Source: Gloeopeniophorella convolvens
Taxonomy: Eukaryota; Basidiomycota; Agaricomycetes; Russulales
DNA length: 64,000 nt
Reading direction: 5' to 3'
Assembly (NCBI GenBank): GCA_022496205.1
Contig: WTXD01000002.1
Span: 558,001-622,000, forward strand
Part shown: positions 35,828 to 45,827 of the stretch, in pieces
Numbering within the stretch: position 1 is the stretch's first letter
Layout: the number at the start of each line of letters is the position of its first letter
Notes under the pieces: generated by a model
The model's database searches: none
Told to the model about the DNA's origin: nothing
What the model saw: only the letters and a program-made list of their open reading frames with translations
Made by a program: the position numbers and the translations under genes

Positions 35828-35851
35828 ATGCCCGAATAGGGATTCGGGCAT
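35828..35851. repeat. Perfect inverted repeat, 10-bp arms
   Basis: Arms atgcccgaat and attcgggcat around a 4-nt aggg loop. It is the strongest hairpin of the three in this region. Confidence 0.75.
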
Positions 35852-36746
35852 ACGTGGACAGCGGGGAATCGTGGGTCGCAAACAGTTTTCGATGATAGTC
35901 TACATAGAAGTATAGAAGCCCATCCACACACCTCAGTCAGTCTGAGGGGCACCTGCAGTACACCCACACCGAGTGGGTCACTAAGATGATGGTGATTACT
36001 AAGGTAGCAGGGCTCGCTAATGCAAGACTTAGAGAGCGGGCGTCGCTGAAGTAAGGGTGGCGACGGTTCCCATAAGCAACATCCGCTTAGCGCGCGCAGC
36101 AGGCGGCTTACGAGGCGGAAGGGCGCGAAGGGATGGATGAGGACGTGCCGAGGGGCGCCGAGATAGATGGGGACGGATTACCGTAGGGACTTCCGCATAG
36201 GGACAACTTGGTGCCGGGGGAGGATGGTGAGCTGAGAAGGGCAGACTCGGAGTTTGGGGCTTTGGGCATCGGGGAGAGACCGAGTGCGGGGGGAAGCTGC
36301 GGCCGCGACGCGACATGTACGGGGCGCGCTGGGGCGGGTGCGCGCCTGAAAGGGAGGGCGTGGGGAAACGAGGCGCGCTAGAAGGTCGGGGGATTGGCGC
36401 CGGCGGTGGGCAGGGCGTCTGTCAAAGAGCCGCGGTGGGCGGGTGGAGAAGAGCGGAGGGAGGAACGTCGGAGGAGTGGGATGTAGACATGGTACTGGGG
36501 CCCGCCGTGCGGGGAGTAAGAGGAGAGCAGCTGCACTGGGCGACGGGTGGAGACGGGACGATGGGCCCAGCAAGGGGAGGATCTGCTAGGCCCGATGAGC
36601 AACCGGGCTCGCGGGGGATGACGGAGTCGCTTGACTCACCGTCCAGAAAAGACCGAGATGAGATTCCCCGATGGACAGAGCCCGGGCACACGGCCAGCCA
36701 CGCGGGTCCACGCACGGCAAGTCATCTGGCGGCTCTCCTACAAGAC

Positions 36747-36753
36747 TATAAAT
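36747..36753 (+). promoter_or_regulatory. TATA-like element
   Basis: The heptamer tataaat lies 83 bp before the ATG at 36836, a suitable distance for a fungal core promoter. A pyrimidine-rich run follows up to the start codon. Confidence 0.4.
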
Positions 36754-36835
36754 CCGACTGACAATCGTCCCATCGCTTTATCGTCCCCGGAACCCCCGCC
36801 CTCCCCTCCCCGCAAGCTAACCCCCCCGCGACACA

Positions 36836-37567
36836 ATGTCCCCCACCTTCCAGTACGATCTTCCCTTACGCGTATCTCACACCCCCTCCCCCGCCAAGCG
36901 TCACTTCTCCCACCACCGCCAGCCAAAGGTCGCGGACATCTCTCGCCTGCTTGACCCATCCTACCTCTCCTCCTCCACCTCCTCCTCACCCACTTCAGTC
37001 TATGAGGACCCAGACGGCAACCTCCACGACCCCGATTTCCGCCACTTCCCTATAGTGGCTGCTCCTGCCCGCCGCCCCGCCTGGGAACGCGGCGGCGATG
37101 ATGAGGATGCCGATGAGGAAGAAGATGACGAGCGCGCTCGCCTGCGCAGCGCCTCCCCCCGCGAGCGCCGCCGCGCACGTTACTCCGCATACGAGCAGTC
37201 CACTTGCTACTCCCGCCGGTCCTTTGAGGAGATCGCCGAGGAGAGCCGTGAAAAGCTCGCCCGCCGCAAGCTCCGTTCCAGGAGCCACTCTCCCACCCTC
37301 TCCCCTCGAGATGGGTGGTCGATGAGCCCGAATCCATCCCTGAGCCTCCCAAGCCGGAGGAGGATGTGATGTCCCAACAAGAAGCGCCTGAGTGGACGTG
37401 AGTGTCCTTGTTCTCCTTGTTGTCTTTCATGACACTGATGGCGCGTCATTCTTTCCAGTCCCACGTGTGGCCAACAGCTCCGGCGACAGTGGCAGGCTTT
37501 CGCCCTGGGCGTTCGCTTCTCCATCTTCCGTGCAAAGAGAAGAATCAGGACCAAGGTTGGCGTCTAA
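36836..37567 (+). CDS. Unknown Arg/Ser-rich protein, frame break before the C-terminal part
   Basis: Function not recognised. The first part (36836 to about 37310) is clearly coding: MSPTFQYDLPLRVSHTPSPAKRHF, then KVADISRLLDPSYLSSS, an acidic run (GGDDEDADEEEDDERARLR) and SFEEIAEESREKLARRKLRSRS. In another frame, WVVDEPESIPEPPKPEEDV runs to a good intron (gtgagt...ttccag, about 37398-37461). It then reads CGQQLRRQWQAFALGVRFSIFRAKRRIRTKVGV and stops at 37565-37567. The two parts need a shift of two bases. A 92-bp intron from 37219 to 37310 would join them but removes coding-like sequence, so a one-base gap in the assembly is as likely. If unspliced, the first frame stops at 37367-37369. Confidence 0.55.
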
Positions 37568-40520
37568 CACCGCCCTACACCGCCGCACAATCTACACCCC
37601 CGACACAGTCTACTATGACTCCGTCTTCTATGGTTCCGACCACGGCCCTTGGCTGCCGTACGATCTAGCTTGGCGCTGCAAGATGCACCGCGACACAACT
37701 ACCGGCTGGTGCTCAGCCACCACCGCATCTGTTGTTGTTCGCATGGAGGTGTTTCGACATGCCCGCCTTGTCATTTCCCTATTCAACAATACCCGATGTC
37801 TGCACGGCTCTCGCTATTCATCTATCCGACCCTCTATGTCTCAATGACCCCCGACATATGCTCATTCCTGACTCTCATTCTTTGTCTCATTTACGACATG
37901 TGCGCTTACAATTATCACCGCGCTTCGATCGGCTTGTACTCCCTCACGACCTTCACGTTTCGGCACGACAAGGATCTACTTACACTTGTTTCGGAGTTGT
38001 TTTACTTACTCATTGTACTTCGGGGCTCATCCAAAGCACGACGACGCCCATGTTGCCAATCCAACGTTTAACGAATATGGTTTATCGTTTTGTGGAGTGT
38101 GAGAGTATATCGGGAGATCTCTACGCAGTGTGAGATGCAAAGCAACAGTGCTGACGGAGATGACGTCGAGCGTGCGTAGAGCCAGCACCATAATCACGCG
38201 AATTTCCCCAGCCAGCACCACGCCGCCACCTGAGTACTGAGTACGCAGCTTGCTCATCTGCTTGCGCAGCGCAGGTCACACTGGCACTTGCGCGCGGAGG
38301 AACTGGTGCCGTTATGCACTATTCTAGTAGGCGCTGATGGCGGCACGCTGTGTCCGCGAATACCCTCGAGCCGGGGGTATACGTGGCCGTGCCAGTTAGC
38401 GCCCCCTGATGGGGTCCGGTGCCTGCACCGCGCAGCCTCCAGCACTACTGAATCGCGCTCGGCCCTTGTTATCGCGCAGCTGCTGGCCAGCCATGCCAAA
38501 GATGGCAATGCAGCAGGGCAAGGGCTCGGCTGCTCGAGCCTGGAGGCTGATGTCGAGGCGGTGCGCCGCGTGCGCGTGCTGGCCGGGAAGACCGACAACA
38601 CCGGACTCGGGCGCGCCGGCGGGCGCCCGGCAGCCTGCGCAACCCCCGCGCCCCGCGGCTGTAGGCCGCCTTTGGCACCCCAACTTTGGCACCGCACATC
38701 TGCATCAGCTGCCATCTGCGCCCCTTGCTGTCCCCGCGGCACGCGCCCCGCGGCGGCGTGCCAGTGCCAGTGTTGGCGCCCCCAGCTGCGCGCTGCGCAC
38801 ATCAAGGCAGCACGTAGTACATACGCGTACTGGTCCGCCTGATTGGCGGCGCCGTTGTGCGCGGTAGCCACCCGCGACATATGCTCCAAGGTTGCTGATA
38901 ACGGGGAATTCCCTTCTGTACACGCATCGTGTAGGCACAATGACGTCTTGCGCGACGCAAGTTCTGTGCGTGCACGCGTGAGAGCCGGTCGCCCTGCACA
39001 CCACTGGATATGAGACATGCAATGATATCATCAATTACAAGGCTCGAGGAATTAGGCTACATGTAAGGTGTGAAGAGAGGAGACATGTATGGGCTGTCTC
39101 GGCACGGCATGTGGGGTCGCTGGCAACGTCCCCAAATCTGTCGCAGCACTGTCGACGTCCTGGATAGATGAACATCGGAGCAACCCCGCTGTACAGAGAC
39201 ACTCTAATGAGCGTTTTGCGCGTGCATGTGAATCCTGAGCCGTGCGGCACCAAGGGAGTCGTCAGTCTCACCTACAAGAAGACCAATCACGGAGTTGTAC
39301 AGGCACCCCATGTCGACAATCTAGACCCTGCAGGCTCGAATTAGCTCTTCTGGTGCGGGGCAGCAAATAAAATCTGGGGTATTCAGGTGCGAGGTGGTGG
39401 AAAACACGCGGAAGGCGGCCAAACAGAGAACGACTAGAGTAGAAGCAGCCCGCCCTAGTGACCTAGTGAAACGTGCGCCGGCTAGAGAACGAGGCTGGCA
39501 TCTGGAAAGACGATGCCATGTTTGAGCGCCGTGCTGGCTGGAGAGAACGAGTACGAGGCGCAAGGTGGACCGAGTCATCGTGCGTCGGGGGCGCGCCAGC
39601 GCCAGAGACCGGCTCCACACTGGACTAAGAACGTGGATGACTCGCAGGCGCCCCTGGACCCACCAAGTCCGCTGGAAGCCCCATCCTGGCATCCTTCCAC
39701 TGGAAAAGTGCGATGCTGCGATGATAGATAGCATACAGGCCGGAGCTTTGTGCCAGCAGGTGCTGACGAGGCCACGGAGCTTGTCGAATCTGTGACTCAG
39801 TGGTCAATAAGCAGCGATGGGTCAGTCGCAGAGCCAGATAAGGCAACAGTGCGAGAGGGGTCGGCCACGCTATGTCAGCTGCCCGCCGCGAAAGTGATGG
39901 TTTCCCCACAGGGCGACGCATGCTCACGCAGCGACGTGAACACGCCTGGATGGGTGCGCTGATGCGCTGGAGCGACTCGGAACATACGAAATGGTCAGGC
40001 TTCGCAGGTGCGAAAGGAAACGCTTTCCGACACGATGCGTCCGGATGACCACGGGAGGGACGGGTTGGGCCCGGGCCCCGTGCGCCCGCGGAATGTTCGC
40101 ACTTGGCGAAGAGGGGCCTCGCCAGAGCAAGCTCGATCCCAGATAGGCAATTGGTAGCTGGGCACGGAGGCGGGGAGGAACGGCACCGTCGGGACTGCCC
40201 AACGGCTCTGGAAGCCTGCTCCCCAACGTAGGGCCGAATTTGTCATGTACGCACCAGCCCGCGCTGTGCATGGAAGTCTCAAAGGGTTTGCCGTGTGAGC
40301 TAGTATGATAAAGGGAACCTGTGAGCTCGATGGAAGCAGGGAATTCGGAATTCGGGCAAGGGTCTTTTGGGACTCGACAGAAGTTGTGATTGCAAAATTG
40401 CAAGCGCAGTAGGGGGATTGGAGGCCAGTTCATAGCGCGCATGCGCAGTGTCGCCGGCGGCCGCTGCGCAGGCGGCTGCGCATGTGGTAACGGGGTAAGG
40501 GAAAATGGTGGCAAAAGATA
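37568..40520. other. 3-kb gene-poor region
   Basis: It holds the 3' flank of the unknown gene, a GC-rich block at 38250-39000 with open frames on both strands but no motif, and an unremarkable stretch up to tRNA-Asn. The 254-codon minus-strand frame at 38254-39018 has GC-driven composition (Ala, Arg, Gly, Pro) and no splice support, so it was not called. Confidence 0.45.
40513..40516 (-). terminator. RNA polymerase III terminator of tRNA-Asn
   Basis: A run of four T on the minus strand starts five bases after the tRNA discriminator. Confidence 0.6.
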
Positions 40521-40614
40521 CTGCCCCAGTGAGGCTCGAACTCACGACCTTCCGATGGCAATTCCCTGTGGAGGAATAACAGTCGGACGCTGTAACCAAC
40601 TCAGCCATGGGGCA
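40521..40614 (-). tRNA. tRNA-Asn (GTT) with a 20-nt intron
   Basis: Read on the minus strand, the acceptor stem TGCCCCA pairs with TGGGGCA (7 bp), and the D stem is GCTG/CAGC. The anticodon stem is TCCGA/TCGGA with loop CT-GTT-A. A 20-nt intron sits after position 37, the standard place in eukaryotic tRNA genes. The T loop TTCGAGC is part of a B box, and the discriminator is G, as usual for tRNA-Asn. The gene lies 156 bp before the divergent BTB gene. Confidence 0.95.
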
Positions 40615-40770
40615 GATAAAAGTCCACTCTGAAAGCGTTATATGGCCTGCATGTCGTCTTTCGCAAGCGTCTCATTGTCATCTTCGTCAGCAGGATCTTA
40701 TCTCCGTCAGTGATTATGCATCCTGCATCTTGACTATCACAGCTTGAGACCGCGTCAGTAGCAGGCCGAA

Positions 40771-41868
40771 ATGTCTCCAGCTCTTGCCAATGGAATAGCG
40801 CCCAAGAAACTCCAGCGGAGCGATCGCTTCTGGTTCGCCGACGGCTCGCTCCTCGTTAGCCTACCACCGTCGGTGTGCCGAGTCCATAGATCGATCCTCG
40901 CTCGACATTCGACAAGGCTAGCCTCTTGGGTACTCGACCCCACCGACCCCGCTGCCCTCGCACTATCGACAACCGTTGGAGATTCCGGCTCGTCGCTCAT
41001 TGTGATTCCCGACGATCTTGCTATCGACTCTAGGGACTTTGAGGCGTTGCTCGCGCATCTGTACCATGATTCGTAAGCACGTTCGTACTTGTTGCTTTGC
41101 GAGACCATTCATGGGTAAGCCTAATACACAATCTTAGCTCATTAACCCCAAAGAGCCCTTTTGAACACGTTGCCGGCGTCTTGAGAGTGGCTTCACCTCG
41201 ACAACTCGACCTGCCGCCGGTATTCGGGTTGGCAAATGACATCCTCGAGACCCTCTTCCCTGGCGGCCCAGTTCCTTTTACGTATTCACACCACACCGGG
41301 CACCTAGAGGAAGCACTCGAACTCGCACTTCAGTATGATGTCTCTTTGGAGGTACGCCAGCATGTATGTTCGGCGCGACACAACCTCACACGTGAATGCA
41401 TAGACCAAGAAGGCGTTGCTCTACAGCGTCGCCACATCAACGAACTTCGACCCGAAGGGCGAGCACGACCCTTCAGGAGAAGAGGCACACGACGCGCCCG
41501 ACGCTGGCGCACCTCATCCTGCGCTCTCGCTGCGGACAATCCGGATCTGCCACCGCCTGCTTGCCTCGCTCATCGCGGACTTCACGCCCGTGCTGTTCAC
41601 TGTTGCGGCTGCATCGCACATGGCGTGCACAGATATCATCGCGGATCGCTGGATGGACGATGTGATCTCGCCTGCGCTCGCCGACGGCGGGGTAGGGCGC
41701 CCGCTCGAGACGCTTTCACGCATCGCCGCCTGGCGCTGGAAGGAGGAAGGCGTATGCGATGAGTGCGTCGAGAGCAAGAAGGAAGAATGGGCCGAGGAGG
41801 CTAGGAGTGTCTGGGAGAAGGTCGGTGGCTGGGCAGAAGAGGCTGAGAAGGAATTTCCGAGAGATTGA
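40771..41868 (+). CDS. BTB/POZ domain protein
   Basis: Mushroom-type BTB protein. These proteins form an expanded family; some act as Cullin-3 adaptors, but most are unstudied. Three exons: the first ends after LLAHLYHDS, the second starts SLTPKSPFEHVAG after a gtaagc...cttag intron, and the third starts TKKALLYSVAT after gtacgc...catag and ends PRD at the stop 41866-41868. The BTB fold is seen as DRFWFADGSLLVSLPPSVCRVHRSILARHSTRLASWVL, then DSRDFEALLAHLYHDS (both in part). The middle is a helical region (GHLEEALELALQYDVSLE). The C-terminus has CDECVESKKEEWAEEARSVWEKV, with a CxxC pair as in many relatives. Start at the ATG that puts the BTB domain near residue 17. Confidence 0.85.
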
Positions 41869-41961
41869 AAGGGTCTTTGCAGAGGATTGCTTCCATGTAG
41901 CCATATACATACAGGGTACATGCGACAACGGAAGTCTATAATCCAATGCCGATGGGATCGC

Positions 41962-43738
41962 TTACACGACACCGTCCTGGCGCAGCTGTCCAATGTCTTC
42001 TGCACTGTACCCCAGCTCACCCAGCACCTGCCCGGCAGTGTGAGGTATGCAATTGACAAGGCAACAAACGATGTACCTCATCTGTGTGCTCGGACAGCCA
42101 TGGTGGAGGTCGGTTTACTGGCATCCTCTTGCCGTTATACGTGACAGCTGGCCCCACCAATTTTATCTTTCCAGCTCGTGGGTGCTACGTATAGATCGTT
42201 GAGTGTCGCGGCTCAGGCATAACAGATTACAGTAACTGCGCTTACATCGACTTGCACGGTGATGCCACGCGCAATGGCCTGAGGATGCTCGAACGTCTGT
42301 TGAATGTTGTTGATAGGACCGAATGGGACACTAAGATACTGTAAGGTGGGGCGAATGGAAAGGCCAGTCTAGAGCCTACCCAAGCCCATTAAACAGATCC
42401 AGCCAGTGGTCTCGAGGCTCTTCCATGAGTGCGTCAGTGATGATCTTCACCAGTAGCTCGCGGTTGGCGACTCTCGCGGCGTTGGTGCTGAACCGCGGGT
42501 CGTCGCTTAGCTCCGGCTGGTCAAGTATCCTCTCCGCAATTACCCTGAACTTGGAGTGGGGTCTGTCTCGGAGACTGGATGAAAAGTTGGGAGAGGCATA
42601 CCTGCTTGTCGTTGCCAGCGCCGATCATGATGAAACCATCCTTGCAAGGGAATACTTGGTACGGGACGATGGACGGGTGCGCCGTGCCGTGTCTTCCAGC
42701 CTCCTTTCCTGCGATCAGGTAGTTGGACGCGATATTTGCAAGTCCAGCAATCTAGCTTCCTCAGTTCAGTCGAAGCTATTGCGAAAGCGGGGGCGAACCT
42801 GCGTCTCAAACAGGTTACAGTCGATCCAAACGCCCCGACCTGTCTTTTGACGGGAGATGAGCGCAGCCATGATGGCACCGTGCGCATATAGGCCCGTGGA
42901 AATGTCGGTCACGGCCACACCGACTTTGGATGGTGGGCGGTCAGGTTCCCCGGTTCTAGGGGCATAGGCATACGGTCAGTGTGAGTATTGTGCAAGATGG
43001 GGATGGGCCACAGACATATGCATGAGCCCTGCTTCTCCTTCAATGATAACGTCGTAGCCGGCAGCCTGGCGGTATGGACCCGTTTGCCCGTAGCCTGTGA
43101 ACTGCGTCAGCTTGGATCTTAACATGTGCTAAGAGGTGCGTGCCAGTGATTGAAGCGTAGATCAGCCTGTCGTTAATGGCCCTACAATCATCATAACCAA
43201 GCCCCATGGTACCCAGCTTGCCCGGGATGAAGTTCTCGACGAGCACATCTGCCTTCGCAACGAGTTTGTGAAGAATGGCAAGACCGTCAGGGTCCTTGAA
43301 GTTGACGGTGATGGAGCGCTTGTTCCTGTTCGCTGCAAGAAAATAGGCCGCTTCGGGAGGAAGGTGTGAGGCAGCCTGTGGCGCGTCTTCGGATAGCGGA
43401 GCAGAGGGTGGGTTCCACGATCCTAGTTGTTCGATGAGATAGAGGACGGCCACATGGGGCAACACTCAACGTGTATCGTCGCCACGACTGACTTCCTCGA
43501 CCTTGATCACATCTGCGCCGAGGTCTGCAAGGAGCATGGTCGCGGTTGGGCCAGCCAGGACCCGGGTCAGGTCGAGGATCCTGATGCCTTTGAGAGGAGG
43601 CTCGATGCCCGAGCCGTATTGCGGCGGAGACCGCACGGTAGAGTTGAACCTTGTGCATGGCAGAGGCCTGGCGAGAGTGCGCAGCCCGAGTTGTGCTCGG
43701 AGGCTGGCAGCGGGGAGAGCACGGTGCAGCGGAGCCAT
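41962..43738 (-). CDS. Family III CoA-transferase, mitochondrial (SUGCT/C7orf10 type)
   Basis: Moves CoA between carboxylic acids. The closest well-known animal member is succinate-hydroxymethylglutarate CoA-transferase; the substrate here is not known. The start at 43738 gives a basic leader without acids ([25 protein letters not shown]), fitting mitochondrial import. Next is [33 protein letters not shown], the family's opening. After a short intron come [34 protein letters not shown] and [19 protein letters not shown], including the region of the catalytic Asp. Later exons give [27 protein letters not shown] and [20 protein letters not shown]. It ends [23 protein letters not shown] at the stop 41962-41964. 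At least six exons; not every joint was resolved. Head-to-head with the membrane protein gene, 207 bp apart. Confidence 0.88.
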
Positions 43739-43945
43739 CGAGTTCACTTTGTGGGGAGTGCGCGGAAATGTCCGGGCCGAGTGACTTGCTCTCTGCTGCT
43801 GCGTCGCTCCACGCCTCGTCGCGCAACATCTATGCGCCGCCTCTGACCTCTGCGATACCCGTGTTTCTCTCTTATTACATACTGAAATCTCACCCAGTAA
43901 CGAATTTACGACAATATCAGGTCACGCAGGTGCTGCACCACCAAT

Positions 43946-45827
43946 ATGGTCACCTCCGCCAACCATTCCTCGACTGAGCTGACCGACCTGCTTCTATCCA
44001 CGCCGTACCGCCTGGCTTACGCCCTCCTTCTCCTCGTGCTGTCTATCCTCCTTGCATTCGCAGGCGCTTTCCTTACCCTCGACCGTACTCATTCTTTTCA
44101 CCCTCGCAACAATGTTCTCCAAGCACCAGGCTCTTTCGATCTCAAGAAGAAACCAAGGCGTCTTCGGTTCTACCTCGAAAGTGGCGTAGGGGGTTTGGCT
44201 ACGGGCTATTCATTCGGAGGTGCGTTTGCCTACACCCAATTGCTCCACCTTCATTGAGCGGGCTGTAGTCCACCTGTCCACCTTCCTTGCTTTGGTCGTT
44301 CCCAATGAAACGACATCTGCGCCCTTGGACCCCAAACCCTTCCTGGCCGTCTGGGTATTGACTTCCGTTCCCCTTGCGGTGCTTTCCGGTCTCTTCAAAT
44401 ATGTTGCGTTCATCCTCACTGGCATCACCGGCGGGTGAGTCTGAAACCTTACTCTGCATGAGCGCGATGTCCTTAGCTTCACCAACTCTCAGAACATCAC
44501 TGGCGCTCGCTCTGTCTGTTTCAATTCATCCAAACCTTCTGACACGGCGCATCTTCCTCGCGTTTTTGGCTCCTGTCTGCTGCCTTTTCACGGTGCTCCC
44601 GATTGCACGCACCCAACGTGCAACACTTCGCTTGGCATCCTCCGCCACGGGTGCATTTGGCGTGACTCTCTCGATCGCCCTGCTTGCACACGTCAGCCCC
44701 TGGTCTAATGTATGGGAGCGCTTGTGGATAATGGACGGTGAGGGATGGGGAACTGGAGCGGAACATACCCTGAGTGCAGGGTATTGGCTCATCCTCATCT
44801 CCGGGTGTCTGTCGGATTGGGCGCTCAAGAGGTATCTCGGAGGAAACCCAGACGAGGTGTGTTTTACTCGGGCTTCACGGAATAGGTACTGACGATGCTT
44901 ACGCAGGAGTGGGACACATACCTTGCAGAGTACGCCTCCTCTCTCCCCACGGCAGGTGGCCGTGCAGGTACCTTCCAGCCATTCACATCCGGCTTTTGGA
45001 GTCGGCTTTTCCCCTGGGCACATCGGTCCAAGCCACTTGTTGCTACTGAGCCTCTGTTCCCTCCCGACCACAAGTACGCTCCGACGCCGCGCCTGTCCTT
45101 CGACCAATACCGCCAGGCCTTCCCTCCGGAAAAGGCCCTGGTGCAACAGGCCTTCGTCTTCGAGGACCAGCCGCGCCTTCTCCGCAAGCAAAGCCAAGCG
45201 CCCCTTGCCCGCCTGCGGGGCCTCAGCAGCGCCGAGAGCCACAGCCACCGCAAGCGCGGTGCCGTCAAGTTTGGCGTCGCCAACCCGGATGAGCTCAGCT
45301 CGGATGAGGAGGACGACCCGCTGTCCACCCCACCGCCACCCGCCCGCCGGACCTCGACGCGCTCCAGCTTGACGCTGATCAATGGGTCCAATACAGGCTC
45401 GCACAGCTCCAACCCCGAGAAAGAGCGGGGGAAAGTGGCCGCAGCCAAGCGCGCGGCCCTGCGCGGCGCGGACGACGGCAGTGCGCCAGATTACTCGGAC
45501 TACGAGGAGGACGTCGCGGAGGCGCGCCCTGCGGTGCCGCGCGACTCGCCAGAGTGGATGCCGCCGTTCCTTGCGCGGCATCGCTCAGGCATCGCGGGCC
45601 CGAGCGCGGGTGCGCCGGCCGGTGCTGTGCCGATGACGCCCTCGCTCATCCGTGCCGTGGACCGTATCGCAGCGGCGCAAGCTGAGGCGCTCGGCACTGC
45701 TGCCGCCCCTGCGAGCACCTCTGACGCGGCGCCGGTCACACATGAGAGCGAGCCTGTGCGGCATCGGCGGTGGGAGGCCTTCTGGCGCGACGTGACGACC
45801 AAAGCGGGTGAGGGCGCCAAGGCGTGA
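43946..45827 (+). CDS. Multi-pass membrane protein, TMEM198/DUF4203-like, with long cytosolic tail
   Basis: Four exons (43946-44219, 44269-44434, 44493-44856, 44907-45827) give 574 residues. The first ~290 residues hold about seven hydrophobic spans, such as LAYALLLLVLSILLAFAGAFL, VHLSTFLALVV, FLAVWVLTSVPLAVLSGLF, IFLAFLAPVCCLFTVLPIA and GYWLILISGCLSDWALKRYLGG (some in part). The arrangement and the SGLFKYVAFILTGITGG glycine patch resemble the DUF4203 fold, but the match is by eye. The last exon is hydrophilic: SFDQYRQAFPPEKALVQQAFVFED, an acidic Ser patch (ELSSDEEDD), then WMPPFLARH and RRWEAFWRDVTTKAGEGAKA. Site of action and ligand unknown. Confidence 0.82.

Larger units (their letters stand above)
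30242..36835. other. 6.6-kb gene-poor region with scattered exon-like fragments
   Basis: No complete gene could be built. Several stretches look coding but end in stops or shift frame. 30711-30954 (+) reads ...RDVQERWSDVQFSTSLN and ...IVNRIHRQRQELLGI. 31060-31532 and 34263-34418 are listed separately. 32866-33027 (+) contains CFDEHCISFVSELAAAGFDE. Short inverted repeats sit near 35174, 35671 and 35828, and a 15-bp direct repeat at 33344 and 33377. No long terminal repeats, transposase or reverse transcriptase motifs were seen. Best reading: one or more decayed genes, or a multi-exon gene whose splicing I could not solve. Confidence 0.4.

Noticed and set aside
30242..36835. Intact transposon in the gene-poor region
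   Set aside because: No long terminal or terminal inverted repeats, target-site duplications, transposase or reverse transcriptase motifs could be found by eye.
38254..39018. 254-codon minus-strand open frame
   Set aside because: GC-driven composition, open frames on both strands, no motif and no splice context.
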